From Novibacillus thermophilus (lineage in GTDB: Bacteria > Bacillota > Bacilli > Thermoactinomycetales > Novibacillaceae): 64,000 bases of DNA. Position numbers and translations under genes: made by a program. The DNA lies in assembly GCF_002005165.1 (NCBI RefSeq), contig NZ_CP019699.1, positions 1,736,001 through 1,800,000 on the forward strand, written 5' to 3'. The notes under the pieces are model-generated. The model had not been told where the DNA came from, made no database searches, and saw only the letters and a list, made by a program, of their open reading frames with translations. This document shows, one piece after another, positions 1 through 11,473 of this stretch; the first letter of the stretch is position 1; each line of letters begins with the position of its first letter.

Positions 1-2
1 TG

Positions 3-31
3 TTGTCCCTTCTCTCATATCGTGGTAAAAT
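3..31 (+). promoter_or_regulatory. Sigma-A promoter of the metNIQ operon
   Basis: TTGTCC (3-8) and TAAAAT (26-31) are separated by 17 bases, a good match to the housekeeping consensus. Transcription would begin near position 38, so the whole SAM riboswitch at 62-175 lies in the leader. Confidence 0.6.
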
Positions 32-61
32 CTTTTCAGCTTAACTTAATACAAACTAGAC

Positions 62-175
62 ATCTCTTATCCAGAGAGGTGGAGGGACTGGCCCGATGAA
101 ACCCGGCAACCATTTGCGCCCTCACGTGCAAAAAGGTGCTAATTCCTGCAGGTGTCGACCTGGCAGATGAGAGAG
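62..175 (+). promoter_or_regulatory. SAM-I (S-box) riboswitch
   Basis: The leader shows the conserved S-box elements in order: a P1 strand CTCTTATCCAGAGAGGTGGA (64-83), the core GATGAAACCCGGCAACC (95-111), a variable P3 arm, the AAGGTGCTAATTCCTGCAG segment (133-151), and the closing GATGAGAG that pairs back to the start. An intrinsic terminator follows at 195-228. Known S-box leaders bind S-adenosylmethionine and cause termination when it is abundant. This placement ahead of a methionine importer fits that logic exactly. Confidence 0.96.
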
Positions 176-194
176 GACGTTTACCTTTGCTGTA

Positions 195-228
195 AAACCC
201 TTTTTCTCTGCGAAAAAGGGTTTTTTAG
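195..228 (+). terminator. Riboswitch-controlled intrinsic terminator
   Basis: AAAACCCTTTTTC (195-207) pairs with GAAAAAGGGTTTT (213-225) across a short loop and runs into a T-tract, 22 bases before the metN start. It is the expression platform of the S-box leader. Confidence 0.9.
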
Positions 229-249
229 CTGTTAAAGGGAGGGAGACAC

Positions 250-1290
250 GTGATTCAGTTAAAGGGCATTCGTAAGCACTTTAAGACGGCTGCAGGGACA
301 ATCCGAGCTGTAGATGACATAGATCTGACGGTCGAGCCCGGAGAAATCTTCGGGATTATCGGCTACAGCGGCGCGGGAAAGAGCACCTTGATCCGGACGA
401 TCAACTTGCTGGAACCGCCGACCGCCGGAGAAGTGAGGGTGGGGGAGCGCGTTTTTACCCAGTTGTCCGGACGCGAACTGAGGGAAGCGCGGCGGGAAAT
501 CGGCATGATTTTTCAGCAGTTCCATTTGCTGTGGTCCCGTACGGTCAAGGAGAACGTCCGCTTTCCGCTGGAAATCGCCGGCGTTGGGAAGGCCGAAGCC
601 GATGAGAAAGTCAGGCACATGCTCGAGCTTGTCGGCCTGACGGACAAGGCGGACGCTTACCCGGCGCAACTGTCCGGCGGGCAGAAGCAGCGGGTCGGGA
701 TTGCGAGGGCGCTGGCCAATGACCCGAAAGTGTTATTGTGCGACGAGGCGACGTCAGCCCTCGATCCGAAGACGACGGACGACATACTCCGTTTACTCCA
801 AAAGATTAATCGCGAGTTGAATCTGACGATCGTCCTCATCACCCACGAAATGCACGTTATCCGCAAAATTTGCCATCGCGTGGCGGTCATGGAAAACGGG
901 CGTTTCGTCGAAAGCGGACCGGTGTCCGACGTGTTCCGCCGGCCGAAAAAAGAAATCACGCGTCGGTTCGTGCGGGACGTGGCCGGGTTGGAGGAAGAAG
1001 CGAAAGAAGCCCTTGACCTTTCCTTTCGTGATATGTTTTCCGGACGGATCCTCAAGTGCACATTTTTCGGGACAGAGGCGAAACAACCGGTCATCAGTCG
1101 CTGTATCCGCGCCTGTGAGGTCGATCTCAGCATTTTGCAGGGACAAGTGCGTCAAGTCAACGACACGGCCTACGGCACGCTGTATGTACACGTTGACGGA
1201 TCTTCGGAGCAGGTGGCGCGAGTCGTGGACTTTTTGCGGGGGTCAGACGTCGAAGTGGAGGTGTTAGACAGTGGATTTCCTTCTGCCTAA
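250..1290 (+). CDS. metN: Methionine ABC transporter ATP-binding protein MetN
   Basis: ATPase subunit of the D-/L-methionine importer, working on the cytoplasmic face with MetI and MetQ. The 346-residue protein has Walker A GYSGAGKST (about 38-46), the ABC signature LSGGQKQR (141-148), Walker B VLLCDEATSALD (161-172), and after residue about 265 the extra C-terminal NIL domain typical of MetN, which senses methionine in the family. It begins with GTG behind AAAGGGAGGGA. The gene overlaps metI by 20 bases and lies behind a SAM-I riboswitch, so expression should rise when SAM is scarce. Identity is secure; substrate is inferred from the riboswitch and the NIL domain. Confidence 0.95.
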   Translation: MIQLKGIRKHFKTAAGTIRAVDDIDLTVEPGEIFGIIGYSGAGKSTLIRTINLLEPPTAGEVRVGERVFTQLSGRELREARREIGMIFQQFHLLWSRTVKENVRFPLEIAGVGKAEADEKVRHMLELVGLTDKADAYPAQLSGGQKQRVGIARALANDPKVLLCDEATSALDPKTTDDILRLLQKINRELNLTIVLITHEMHVIRKICHRVAVMENGRFVESGPVSDVFRRPKKEITRRFVRDVAGLEEEAKEALDLSFRDMFSGRILKCTFFGTEAKQPVISRCIRACEVDLSILQGQVRQVNDTAYGTLYVHVDGSSEQVARVVDFLRGSDVEVEVLDSGFPSA

Positions 1291-1936
1291 CGTCCAATGG
1301 GATTTGCTGTTGGCTGCGACGTGGGAGACAGTGTACATGATGGTCATCTCCACTTTTTTCACCGCTTTGTTCGGACTCCCACTCGGGATTGCCCTCGTCG
1401 TGATGGAAGAGAAAGGCCTGTGGCCACTGCCGTGGTTGCAGCGCCTCGTTGGCTTCGGCGTCAACCTGTTTCGCTCCATTCCGTTCATCGTGTTGGTCGT
1501 GTGGATGATACCCGTCGCCCGAATGTTGGTCGGCACGTCCCTCGGTCCGACGGCGGCGTGCGTGTCGTTAGTCGTTGGTGCCGCACCGTTTTACGCACGG
1601 CTGGTAGAGACGTCGCTCAGGGAAGTGGACAAGGGCGTCATCGAAGCGGCAAGGGCCATGGGGGCGACCCGCTGGCAGATCATTCGCAAGGTGTATATAC
1701 CCGAAGCGTTGCCGGGATTAGTTGCCGGGATTACGGTCACGTGTATCACGCTCGTCAGTTATTCGGCCATCACCGGAATACTCGGCGGGGGAGGCCTCGG
1801 CGATCTCGCCTACCGCTTTGGCTTTCAGTCGTTCCAGACCGACGTCATGGTGCTGGCGACGGCGGTTCTCGTCCTCATGGTGCAAATCATACAGAGTGTC
1901 GGGGACCGGGTGGTGCAAGCCATTGATAAAAGGTAG
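1271..1936 (+). CDS. metI: Methionine ABC transporter permease MetI
   Basis: Integral membrane permease of the MetNIQ importer (221 residues). The hydrophobic segments and the cytoplasmic coupling motif EAARAMGATRWQ near residues 125-136, which docks on the ATPase, are those of the D-methionine permease family. It starts with GTG inside the end of metN, so the two are translationally coupled. The next gene, metQ, follows after 85 bases with its own strong ribosome site. Confidence 0.94.
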   Translation: MDFLLPNVQWDLLLAATWETVYMMVISTFFTALFGLPLGIALVVMEEKGLWPLPWLQRLVGFGVNLFRSIPFIVLVVWMIPVARMLVGTSLGPTAACVSLVVGAAPFYARLVETSLREVDKGVIEAARAMGATRWQIIRKVYIPEALPGLVAGITVTCITLVSYSAITGILGGGGLGDLAYRFGFQSFQTDVMVLATAVLVLMVQIIQSVGDRVVQAIDKR

Positions 1937-2021
1937 TCCCTCGGGATCTGTCAAGCGGGCCTTTTTCCGGACACATGTTGCCACTGGCACGTGTCATCAA
2001 AAAAAAGGGAGGAGTTTCACG

Positions 2022-2879
2022 ATGTTGAAATGGCTGAAATACGCAAGTACACTGTTTGTCGTCTTCGCCTTGGCAGCTTGCGGCAGCGGGGCGAGTGACG
2101 GAGGTGGCGATTCGGCGGGTGAAGAAAGCGGTGAAAACAGTGCCGAACGTACGGAGGAGACGATCCAGTTAACGGTCGGGGCGACGGCAGTGCCTCACGC
2201 CGAAATTTTGGAGCACGTGAAGCCCATCTTGGCTGAACAAGGTGTGGAACTGGAGATCAAGACATTCCAGGATTACGTCCTGCCGAATAAAAACCTAGTC
2301 GAAGGGGAGCTGGATGCGAACTACTTCCAGCACATCCCGTGGATGGAATCGTCCAATGAAGAAAACGGATGGAACATTGTCGACGTTGTCGGCGTGCACA
2401 TTGAGCCCCTTGGCGCGTACTCGGACAAGTACGAATCGATTGAAGAAATTCCAGACGGTGCGACCGTCGCGGTTACGAATGCCTCGGGAGAGCAAGACCG
2501 CTTTGTCCGCCTGTTGGAAGCGAATGGACTCATCACGTTGTCTGAGGGCGAGGGGGACAAGACGCTTCAAGACATCGTCGAAAACCCGAAAAACCTTCAA
2601 TTCGAACAAGTGGAAAACGCGATGTTGCCCCGTGTCCTGCCTGACGTAGACTTGGCGATCATCAATACGAACTACGCTTTGGAGGCCGACCTCAATCCGG
2701 TGGAGGACGCCCTGTTTATCGAAGGCAAAGACTCACCTTACGTCAACGTACTGGCAATAAACGAGGGAGACGAAGACAAACCGGGCATTCAAGAGCTGGC
2801 TGACGCCTTGACGTCTGACGACGTTCGGCAGTTTATGGAAGAAAAGTACGATGGCGCGGTTGTTCCCGCCTTTGAGTGA
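2022..2879 (+). CDS. metQ: Methionine-binding lipoprotein MetQ (NlpA family)
   Basis: Extracellular binding component of the methionine importer, 285 residues, anchored as a lipoprotein: a hydrophobic signal ends in LAAC with the lipid-modified Cys at about residue 20, followed by a Ser/Gly/Glu-rich linker. The body carries NlpA-family features (TVGATAVPHAEILE, YFQHIPWM, VAVTNASGEQDR). The ATG at 2022 is chosen because it has AAAGGGAGGA seven to nine bases upstream and gives a correct signal peptide. The reading frame is open for another 300 bases upstream, but that part overlaps metI and has no signal character. Confidence 0.95.
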   Translation: MLKWLKYASTLFVVFALAACGSGASDGGGDSAGEESGENSAERTEETIQLTVGATAVPHAEILEHVKPILAEQGVELEIKTFQDYVLPNKNLVEGELDANYFQHIPWMESSNEENGWNIVDVVGVHIEPLGAYSDKYESIEEIPDGATVAVTNASGEQDRFVRLLEANGLITLSEGEGDKTLQDIVENPKNLQFEQVENAMLPRVLPDVDLAIINTNYALEADLNPVEDALFIEGKDSPYVNVLAINEGDEDKPGIQELADALTSDDVRQFMEEKYDGAVVPAFE

Positions 2880-2957
2880 TGCCTAGCACACTTCCTTCAT
2901 AAAGTTCCATTCTCCGACGCATGCTATAGGAAGACGTTGGCAGAATGGAGGATCGCG

Positions 2958-3341
2958 ATGAAACATGACCACAACGTGGTGAAAGACAATTGGACCCAGC
3001 TCGCCCTGCAAGATTACAAACAAGGCTTGGGGGCGTTTAGCGAGCGAATGCCTGAACTGGTGGGAAGTTTCAACCGCTTCACGGAGGAGTGTTTTAAACC
3101 CGGGGAGCTGGATGAAAAAATGAAGCACCTGATGGCGTTAGCTGTGGCCGTCTTTGCCAACGATGAGTACTGCATCATCTACCACGCGAAAGGTGCCCTC
3201 GACCAAGGGGCGTCTGAAGGGGAGATCATGGAAGCCGTCGGTGTAGCCGCAGCGTTCGGTGGCGGAGCGGCCATGGCTCAAGGCGTCACACTCGTGCAGG
3301 ACGCCGTACACGAACTGCAGCAACAACGTGAGGTGCACTGA
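2958..3341 (+). CDS. Carboxymuconolactone decarboxylase / AhpD-like protein
   Basis: A 127-residue protein of the CMD/AhpD fold. The signature region is NDEYCIIYHAKGAL, where Cys72 and His76 stand in the C-x3-H arrangement of AhpD. The first cysteine of the usual CxxC pair is replaced by Asp69, so the disulfide reductase chemistry of AhpD cannot be assumed. The ATG at 2958 has GGAGGA five bases upstream. It sits alone between metNIQ and the suf operon and ends in its own terminator. Such small CMD proteins often act in peroxide defence, but the role here is unknown. Confidence 0.8.
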   Translation: MKHDHNVVKDNWTQLALQDYKQGLGAFSERMPELVGSFNRFTEECFKPGELDEKMKHLMALAVAVFANDEYCIIYHAKGALDQGASEGEIMEAVGVAAAFGGGAAMAQGVTLVQDAVHELQQQREVH

Positions 3342-3350
3342 AGCCAATTA

Positions 3351-3389
3351 AAACCCCGTGATGCGAAGCGAAAGCATCCCGGGGTTTTT
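3351..3389 (+). terminator. Intrinsic terminator after the CMD gene
   Basis: AAACCCCGTGATGC pairs with GCATCCCGGGGTTT around a GAAGCGAAA loop and is followed by a short T-run. Confidence 0.8.
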
Positions 3390-3882
3390 GTTGTGGCTAA
3401 AGGGAGGTCTTCGGATATCAAAGGATCGGGGTGCAATCTTATATCGCCGTATCCCTTGCCGCGGCTCAGTTGGCAGGAGGAGATCCTACGGTCATTGACG
3501 TCCTTTCTCTGTGATTGCAGCAGAGGAGAGGCCGTGTTACGATAACCGACATCACACAAAAGGGAGTGTTTTCGTATCGCGACCAAACCGAATGCGACTC
3601 ATTCGATCGAAGCTGCGATGTTTCAAGCTTACGGTGTGACGTTTGAGCAGTACTGCCTCGAACTGGACACCCGAATCGAAGTCGAACGACTTCGGGAAGA
3701 AGACTATAAGCAGTCCAACGCTATCGTCAGCCAATACAACAGCCAAAGCCATAAAAGGTGAGCACCAACCGGGCTGGATCGTCATCCGGCCCGCCTTGAT
3801 GCGAAAAGGTGCAGAAACAACGCGACACATGCACGCAGGTGACCGTCTATGAAGTATCCGCGATGGCGAAATCATTTTTCGC
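3390..3882. other. Gene-poor stretch with a possible decayed small gene
   Basis: About 490 bases without a convincing gene. On the plus strand a frame runs from a non-start ATC at 3576 (first ATG at 3618) to a TGA at 3759-3761 and reads MFQAYGVTFEQYCLEL then an acidic/basic helix-like stretch ending in SQSHKR. AAAGGGAG lies ahead of the ATC codon, at the place where a start codon would be expected. A second short frame, GTG at about 3431, encodes a 27-residue Ala-rich peptide. Neither resembles a family I know. Remnants of lost genes are the simplest reading. Confidence 0.3.
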
Positions 3883-3917
3883 TTTACCTTGAATTGGGAT
3901 ATGTTATACTTTACAAT
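3883..3917 (+). promoter_or_regulatory. Promoter of the suf operon
   Basis: Two overlapping sigma-A arrangements are visible: TTGAAT (3889-3894) 17 bases before TACAAT (3912-3917), and TTTACC (3883-3888) 16 bases before TATACT (3905-3910). The operon's first gene starts 110 bases further on. Confidence 0.6.
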
Positions 3918-3931
3918 GATAATAATTCTAA
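3917..3931 (+). promoter_or_regulatory. Fur/PerR-like operator overlapping the suf promoter
   Basis: TGATAATAATTCTAA matches the 7-1-7 Fur box TGATAATNATTATCA at 12 of 14 defined positions, and starts at the last base of the -10 box. A bound repressor there would block initiation. The match is also compatible with PerR, whose box is similar, and could be chance in an A/T-rich promoter. Confidence 0.4.
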
Positions 3932-4027
3932 ATTAGAAACCACAGTGGGGACATCGGCGGCAGATGCCCGACTGTCGTCATGACGATACTACCATGACTA
4001 CACTATAGAACAATGGAGGAATGCAAC

Positions 4028-4816
4028 ATGTCAAGTGCTCCTAAATTAACGATAGAGGATTTGCACGCCTCAGTTGAAGATAAGGAAATACTCAAAGGAG
4101 TGAATCTCGAAGTCAAAGGCGGCGAAATTCACGCCATCATGGGGCCGAACGGTACGGGGAAAAGTACCCTCGCATCAGCCGTGATGGGTCATCCGATGTA
4201 CGAAGTGACAAAAGGGCGCGTCACGTTGGACGGAGAAGACCTCTTGGAGATGGAAGTAGATGAGCGGGCCAGAAAAGGGCTCTTCCTTGCTATGCAGTAC
4301 CCGAGTGAGATCAGCGGAGTGACCAACTCCGATTTCTTGCGCAGCGCCATCAACGCGAAACGCGGAGAGGGTAACGAGATTTCCATCATGAAATTCATCC
4401 GCCAACTGGATGAAAAGATGGAGATGTTAAACATAGACCAGTCGTTTGCCGAACGCTATTTAAACGAAGGGTTCTCAGGCGGTGAGAAGAAGCGGAACGA
4501 AATACTGCAGATGATGATGTTGGAACCGCGCATCGCCATATTGGACGAGATCGACTCGGGTTTGGACATCGACGCTCTGAAGGTCGTGGCCAAAGGTGTC
4601 AACTCCATGCGTGATCCGAATTTGGGCGTGCTCATCATCACCCACTACCAGCGGCTGCTCAACTACATTGAACCAGACTTCGTTCACGTCATGATGCAAG
4701 GTCGCATTGTGCGTTCAGGCGGGCCGGAGCTGGCACAGCGTCTGGAGGCGGAAGGGTACGAATGGATTAAGGCGGAGTTGGGTATTCAAGACGAAACTGT
4801 GGGCCAAGAAGCTTAA
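4028..4816 (+). CDS. sufC: Fe-S cluster assembly ATPase SufC
   Basis: Cytoplasmic ABC-type ATPase that energises the SufBCD scaffold. The 262-residue protein has Walker A GPNGTGKST (39-47), the SufC-type signature FSGGEKKRNE, and Walker B with the characteristic ILDEIDSGLDIDAL. ATG 4028 follows TGGAGGA by eight bases; an in-frame upstream codon at 4013 would overlap that ribosome site. First gene of sufCDSUB, whose order is the one usual in Firmicutes. Confidence 0.97.
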   Translation: MSSAPKLTIEDLHASVEDKEILKGVNLEVKGGEIHAIMGPNGTGKSTLASAVMGHPMYEVTKGRVTLDGEDLLEMEVDERARKGLFLAMQYPSEISGVTNSDFLRSAINAKRGEGNEISIMKFIRQLDEKMEMLNIDQSFAERYLNEGFSGGEKKRNEILQMMMLEPRIAILDEIDSGLDIDALKVVAKGVNSMRDPNLGVLIITHYQRLLNYIEPDFVHVMMQGRIVRSGGPELAQRLEAEGYEWIKAELGIQDETVGQEA

Positions 4817-4835
4817 GCGGGGAGGAAGCGAGAAC

Positions 4836-7789
<2,954 letters not shown>

Positions 7790-7869
7790 GCTTTGCACGG
7801 CACCTTTTCCGGTGAAGCTCGTGACTTACACAGTCAGTCGCAGGTTCAACTTTGAAGGAGGCGAATACA

Positions 7870-9267
7870 GTGGCCGAGAATTTACCTGAACTGTCCGAGT
7901 ACCAATACGGATTTCGCGACAAAGACGTGTCCATTTACCGCGCCAAACGCGGATTGTCGCGGGAAGTCGTGGAAGAAATTTCTCGGATCAAAAACGAACC
8001 GCAGTGGATGTTAGACTTTCGTTTGAAAGCTTTAGATATTTTCTTCAGCAAACCGATGCCGATGTGGGGCGGTGACTTAAGCGGACTGAATTTTGACGAC
8101 ATCACGTACTACGTCAAACCGTCTGAACGGCAAGGGCGAACGTGGGATGAAGTTCCGGAAGAAATCAAAAAGACGTTTGACAAGTTGGGGATTCCGGAAG
8201 CAGAGCAGAAGTTCCTCGCCGGCGTCTCCGCCCAATACGAATCCGAAGTCGTGTACCACAGCATGAAGGAAGACTTGGAAAAGCAAGGCGTCATCTTCTG
8301 TGACACCGACACGGCTGTGCAGAAGTATCCGGACCTCGTGAAAGAGTATTTCGGGACGGTCGTACCGCCGACAGACAACAAGTTTGCAGCCTTAAACAGC
8401 GCCGTGTGGAGCGGCGGCAGCTTCATATACGTTCCAAAAGGTGTCAAGTGTGAAGTGCCGCTGCAAGCGTACTTCCGCATTAACTCGGAAAACATGGGGC
8501 AGTTTGAACGGACTTTAATCATTGCCGACGAAGACAGCTTCGTCCATTACGTAGAAGGCTGTACGGCCCCGATTTACAGTACGGATTCGCTGCACAGTGC
8601 TGTCGTGGAGATTATTGTGAAAGAACGGGCCCGCTGCCGCTACACGACCATTCAAAACTGGTCGCCGAACGTCTACAACTTGGTGACCAAGCGCGCGGTG
8701 GCCGAAGCCGGGGCGCACATGGAGTGGGTCGACGGGAACATCGGCTCCAAACTGACGATGAAATACCCGGCCGTCATTATGCGCGGTGAAGGGGCGAAAG
8801 GAGACGTCCTGTCCATCGCCGTTGCCGGCAAGAACCAGCACCAGGACGCGGGAGCTAAATTGACGATGCTCGCGCCAAACTGCACGGGCTCCATTGTGTC
8901 CAAGTCCATCAGTAAACAAGGCGGAAAAGTGACGTACCGCGGTCTGGTGAGGTTTGGGCGCCATTCTGGCGGCTCTAAAGCGAACATCGAGTGTGACACG
9001 CTCATCCTCGACGAACAGTCCGAGTCGGATACGATCCCGTACAACGAAATTATGAACGACAACATCACCTTGCAACACGAAGCGACGGTCAGCAAGGTGA
9101 GTGACGAGCAGCTGTTCTACTTGATGAGCCGTGGTCTGACAGAAGAAGAAGCGACACAGATGATCATCATGGGCTTCATCGAACCGTTCACGAAAGAACT
9201 GCCGATGGAGTACGCCGTCGAAATGAACCGGCTCATCAAGTTCGAGATGGAAGGCAGTATTGGGTAA
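7870..9267 (+). CDS. sufB: Fe-S cluster assembly scaffold SufB
   Basis: Main scaffold subunit of SufBCD, 465 residues, the normal length in Bacilli. Landmarks include [15 protein letters not shown] at the N-terminus, [17 protein letters not shown] with a conserved cysteine, and the C-terminal beta-helix ending FELPMEY-like. GTG 7870 is chosen because GAAGGAGGC ends nine bases before it; an in-frame TTG at 7852 would place that ribosome site inside the gene. Last gene of the operon. Confidence 0.96.
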   Translation: MAENLPELSEYQYGFRDKDVSIYRAKRGLSREVVEEISRIKNEPQWMLDFRLKALDIFFSKPMPMWGGDLSGLNFDDITYYVKPSERQGRTWDEVPEEIKKTFDKLGIPEAEQKFLAGVSAQYESEVVYHSMKEDLEKQGVIFCDTDTAVQKYPDLVKEYFGTVVPPTDNKFAALNSAVWSGGSFIYVPKGVKCEVPLQAYFRINSENMGQFERTLIIADEDSFVHYVEGCTAPIYSTDSLHSAVVEIIVKERARCRYTTIQNWSPNVYNLVTKRAVAEAGAHMEWVDGNIGSKLTMKYPAVIMRGEGAKGDVLSIAVAGKNQHQDAGAKLTMLAPNCTGSIVSKSISKQGGKVTYRGLVRFGRHSGGSKANIECDTLILDEQSESDTIPYNEIMNDNITLQHEATVSKVSDEQLFYLMSRGLTEEEATQMIIMGFIEPFTKELPMEYAVEMNRLIKFEMEGSIG

Positions 9268-9277
9268 GGGTGAAAAA

Positions 9278-9306
9278 GCCCCGTCACGACGGAAGGTGTG
9301 ACGGGG
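9278..9306 (+). terminator. Hairpin after sufB
   Basis: GCCCCGTCAC pairs with GTGACGGGGG around GACGGAAGGT. The T-run is poor (GTTGC), so it may only slow polymerase before the stronger terminator at 9374-9410. Confidence 0.5.
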
Positions 9307-9373
9307 GTTGCATGATACGGAATTCGGCACGTGGTGAATTCGTGCCATGCAGCCTGGTCTGCCTTTTGGCGTA

Positions 9374-9410
9374 GGAGGCGAACTTTCTAAGTTCGCCTCC
9401 CATTTTTTTT
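9374..9410 (+). terminator. Strong terminator ending the suf operon; intron target hairpin
   Basis: GGAGGCGAACTT and AAGTTCGCCTCC form a perfect 12-bp stem with a three-base loop, followed by CATTTTTTTT. The group IIC intron starts within three bases of its T-run; IIC introns are known to insert behind such terminators. Confidence 0.93.
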
Positions 9411-9412
9411 CT

Positions 9413-11289
9413 GTACGCCCAGCATGGGCGTCATCTATAGGGTGAAAGTCCCGAACGGGGGCTGGCGAGCGCCTACCGTAGTCAAAGGCAAGGGTGTCCG
9501 TCGCGAGGCGGAATCTGAAGGAAGCCGGAGACAAACGCACGGGTCAAGGTACACGAACTGGATTTGAGGCAGGATTAGTCGGATGAGTTGCCAGAACACA
9601 ACGAAATCCAAAGCCGCCAAGGGCTCATCCTGTAAACTCCAGTGATCGCGGGCGGAAAGATGACGCTCTTATCTGGGGAGGCCTGCGGAACACGCGAAGT
9701 AACATCGTAACCGCAGTCGAGAGGCTGCGCTGAATCCGCAGGAGTCAGCAGAGGCCATAGTACGCAAGTACGGGGCGCCGGAAAGCGGAAGGGCCGAACC
9801 GAAAGGAGAGAGGAAACCGATGCGTTCGAGAGAAGAGCGCAGACAGCAGAATATCCCGCAAGGGAGCTGCCAACAGAGAGCAGCGGTGAAGCCGCGAGGG
9901 TATGTTGGAGCGCCGAGCTCTTCTCCGGCACAAGTCGCCCCTTCCTCTCGCGAAGACCATAACGACTTGCTGGACAGGATGCTTGAGAGAGAAAATCTCT
10001 TGCTCGCATACAAGCGAGTGGTCCGAAACGGAGGAGCGCCCGGAGTGGACGGAGTAACGGTAGCTGAACTGCAGGCTTACCTGAACACACACTGGGCACA
10101 GGTGAAAGCAGAGCTCCTAGCGGGAACCTACAAACCCGCGCCAGTCAAACGGGTGGAAATCCCCAAACCTGGAGGCGGCGTGAGGCTTCTAGGGATCCCG
10201 ACCGCGATGGACCGGCTCCTCCAGCAAGCCCTGCTGCAAGTGATGCATCCGATCTTCGATGCTCACTTCTCATGGGACAGCTACGGCTTCCGACCAGGGA
10301 AGCGGGCCCATGATGCGGTCCTTCAAGCCCAGCGCTATATCCAGAGTGGATACAGATGGGTTGTGGACTTGGACTTAGAGAAGTGCTTTGACCGAGTAAA
10401 CCACGACATGCTCATGGCGAGGGTAGCAAGAAGGGTGAAGGACAAGCGAGACCTGAAACTCATCCGGGCGTACCTCAACGCCGGAGTCATGGTCAACGGA
10501 GTATGCCAACGGACAGAGGAAGGGACGCCGCAAGGCGGACCGCTGAGTCCGCTTCTGGCCAACATCTTGTTGGACGACCTGGACAAAGAACGAAAGAAAC
10601 GCGGGTTGCAATTCGCACGTTATGCGGACGATTGTAACATCTTTGTCGCTAGCAAGCGCGCAGGGGAACGCGTCATGGAATCGGTAATTCGCTTTGTAGA
10701 GGGAAAGCTGAAACTGAAAGTGAAGCGAGACAAAAGTGCGGTAGACCGCCCCTGGAACCGGAAATTCCTAGGGTTCAGTTTTCTGCCGGACAAACAAGCA
10801 ACGATTCGGTTAGCCCCGAAGACCATCTCCCGATTCAAAGATAGAATACGTGAGATGACGAGTCGTTCACGGGCGATCTCCATGGAAGAGCGAATTAAAC
10901 GGCTCAACCGCTACATCATCGGTTGGGTCAGGTACTTTCGACTGGCATCGATGAAGACGCACTGTGAAAGATTCGACCAATGGATTCGGCGCAGACTGAG
11001 GATGTGCCTATGGAAACAATGGAAACGGGTCAGAACCCGTCTTCGTGAACTTAGGGCCCTTGGCGTACCAGAATGGGCCTGCTTCATGATGGCCAATTCC
11101 CGCCGAGGACCATGGGAAATGTCCCGGAACACAAACAATGCCCTTCCGACTTCCTACTGGGAAGCGAAAGGGCTGAAGAGTATGCTTTTTCGTTATATGG
11201 AACTTCGTCAACCTTTTGGAACCGCCTAGTGCGGACCCGCATGCTAGGTGGTGTGAGAGGACGGGGGCTAGCCGCCCCTCCTACTCGAT
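9413..11289 (+). mobile_element. Group IIC intron, full length
   Basis: The 5' part (from GTACGCCC at 9413) is a structured, non-coding 400-base region with the GGGTGAAAGTCCCGAACGGG and AAGGGTGTCCGTCGCGAGGC elements typical of these introns. The maturase gene follows. At 11221-11252 the sequence folds as domain V (ACCGCCTAGTGC paired with GCATGCTAGGTGGT) and at about 11257-11282 as domain VI (GAGGACGGGGGC/GCCGCCCCTC), ending in CTACTCGAT, where AT gives the usual AY 3' end. The maturase resembles the group IIC class of thermophilic Bacilli. Insertion directly behind a terminator stem supports class C. Exact ends are inferred from consensus, with an error of a few bases. Confidence 0.88.
9820..11229 (+). 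CDS. ltrA: Group II intron reverse transcriptase/maturase
   Basis: Intron-encoded protein that helps the intron RNA to splice and copies it into new DNA sites. The 469-residue protein shows RT blocks in order: GGAPGVDGVT (71-80), GGVRLLGIPT (119-128), SYGFRPGK (154-161), VDLDLEKCFDRVNH (182-195), EEGTPQGGPLSPLLANI (233-249) and the catalytic YADD (268-271), then the thumb/maturase X domain. No HNH endonuclease domain follows, as in class C. ATG 9820 follows AAAGGAGAG. The stop codon overlaps domain V. The frame is intact, so the element could be active. Confidence 0.95.
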   Translation: MRSREERRQQNIPQGSCQQRAAVKPRGYVGAPSSSPAQVAPSSREDHNDLLDRMLERENLLLAYKRVVRNGGAPGVDGVTVAELQAYLNTHWAQVKAELLAGTYKPAPVKRVEIPKPGGGVRLLGIPTAMDRLLQQALLQVMHPIFDAHFSWDSYGFRPGKRAHDAVLQAQRYIQSGYRWVVDLDLEKCFDRVNHDMLMARVARRVKDKRDLKLIRAYLNAGVMVNGVCQRTEEGTPQGGPLSPLLANILLDDLDKERKKRGLQFARYADDCNIFVASKRAGERVMESVIRFVEGKLKLKVKRDKSAVDRPWNRKFLGFSFLPDKQATIRLAPKTISRFKDRIREMTSRSRAISMEERIKRLNRYIIGWVRYFRLASMKTHCERFDQWIRRRLRMCLWKQWKRVRTRLRELRALGVPEWACFMMANSRRGPWEMSRNTNNALPTSYWEAKGLKSMLFRYMELRQPFGTA

Positions 11290-11414
11290 TCAATCGGCGG
11301 AATTCACTTCCGAGACTTCCAGTTTCGGGGGCGGCTTGAGTGACCCAGTTTTGTCAGTCCCTTCTTTATTTACCCCACTCGAGTTTTTATTTCAGTGGCA
11401 AACGCAGAAAACAC

Positions 11415-11441
11415 TAAAATGGATTGTGATTGTGCCGATAT
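11415..11441 (+). promoter_or_regulatory. Sigma-D (flagellar) promoter of csrA-flagellin
   Basis: TAAA (11415-11418) and GCCGATAT (11434-11441) are separated by 15 bases, an exact match to the sigma-D consensus of Bacillus. It lies 33 bases upstream of csrA and has no competing sigma-A match nearby. Confidence 0.85.
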
Positions 11442-11473
11442 ATATAACAGATCGTCAGGGAGGATGACGGAGC

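Noticed and set aside
1722-2021. Upstream in-frame extension of metQ into metI
   Set aside because: Overlaps metI, has no ribosome site and would bury the lipoprotein signal peptide.
8515-9540. 341-codon open frame on the minus strand opposite sufB
   Set aside because: It is antisense to a highly conserved gene, has no ribosome site and resembles no family; G+C-rich codon use opens such frames.
9575-10099. Antisense frames opposite the intron and its reverse transcriptase
   Set aside because: No start signals; the sense strand explains the sequence fully as intron RNA and maturase.
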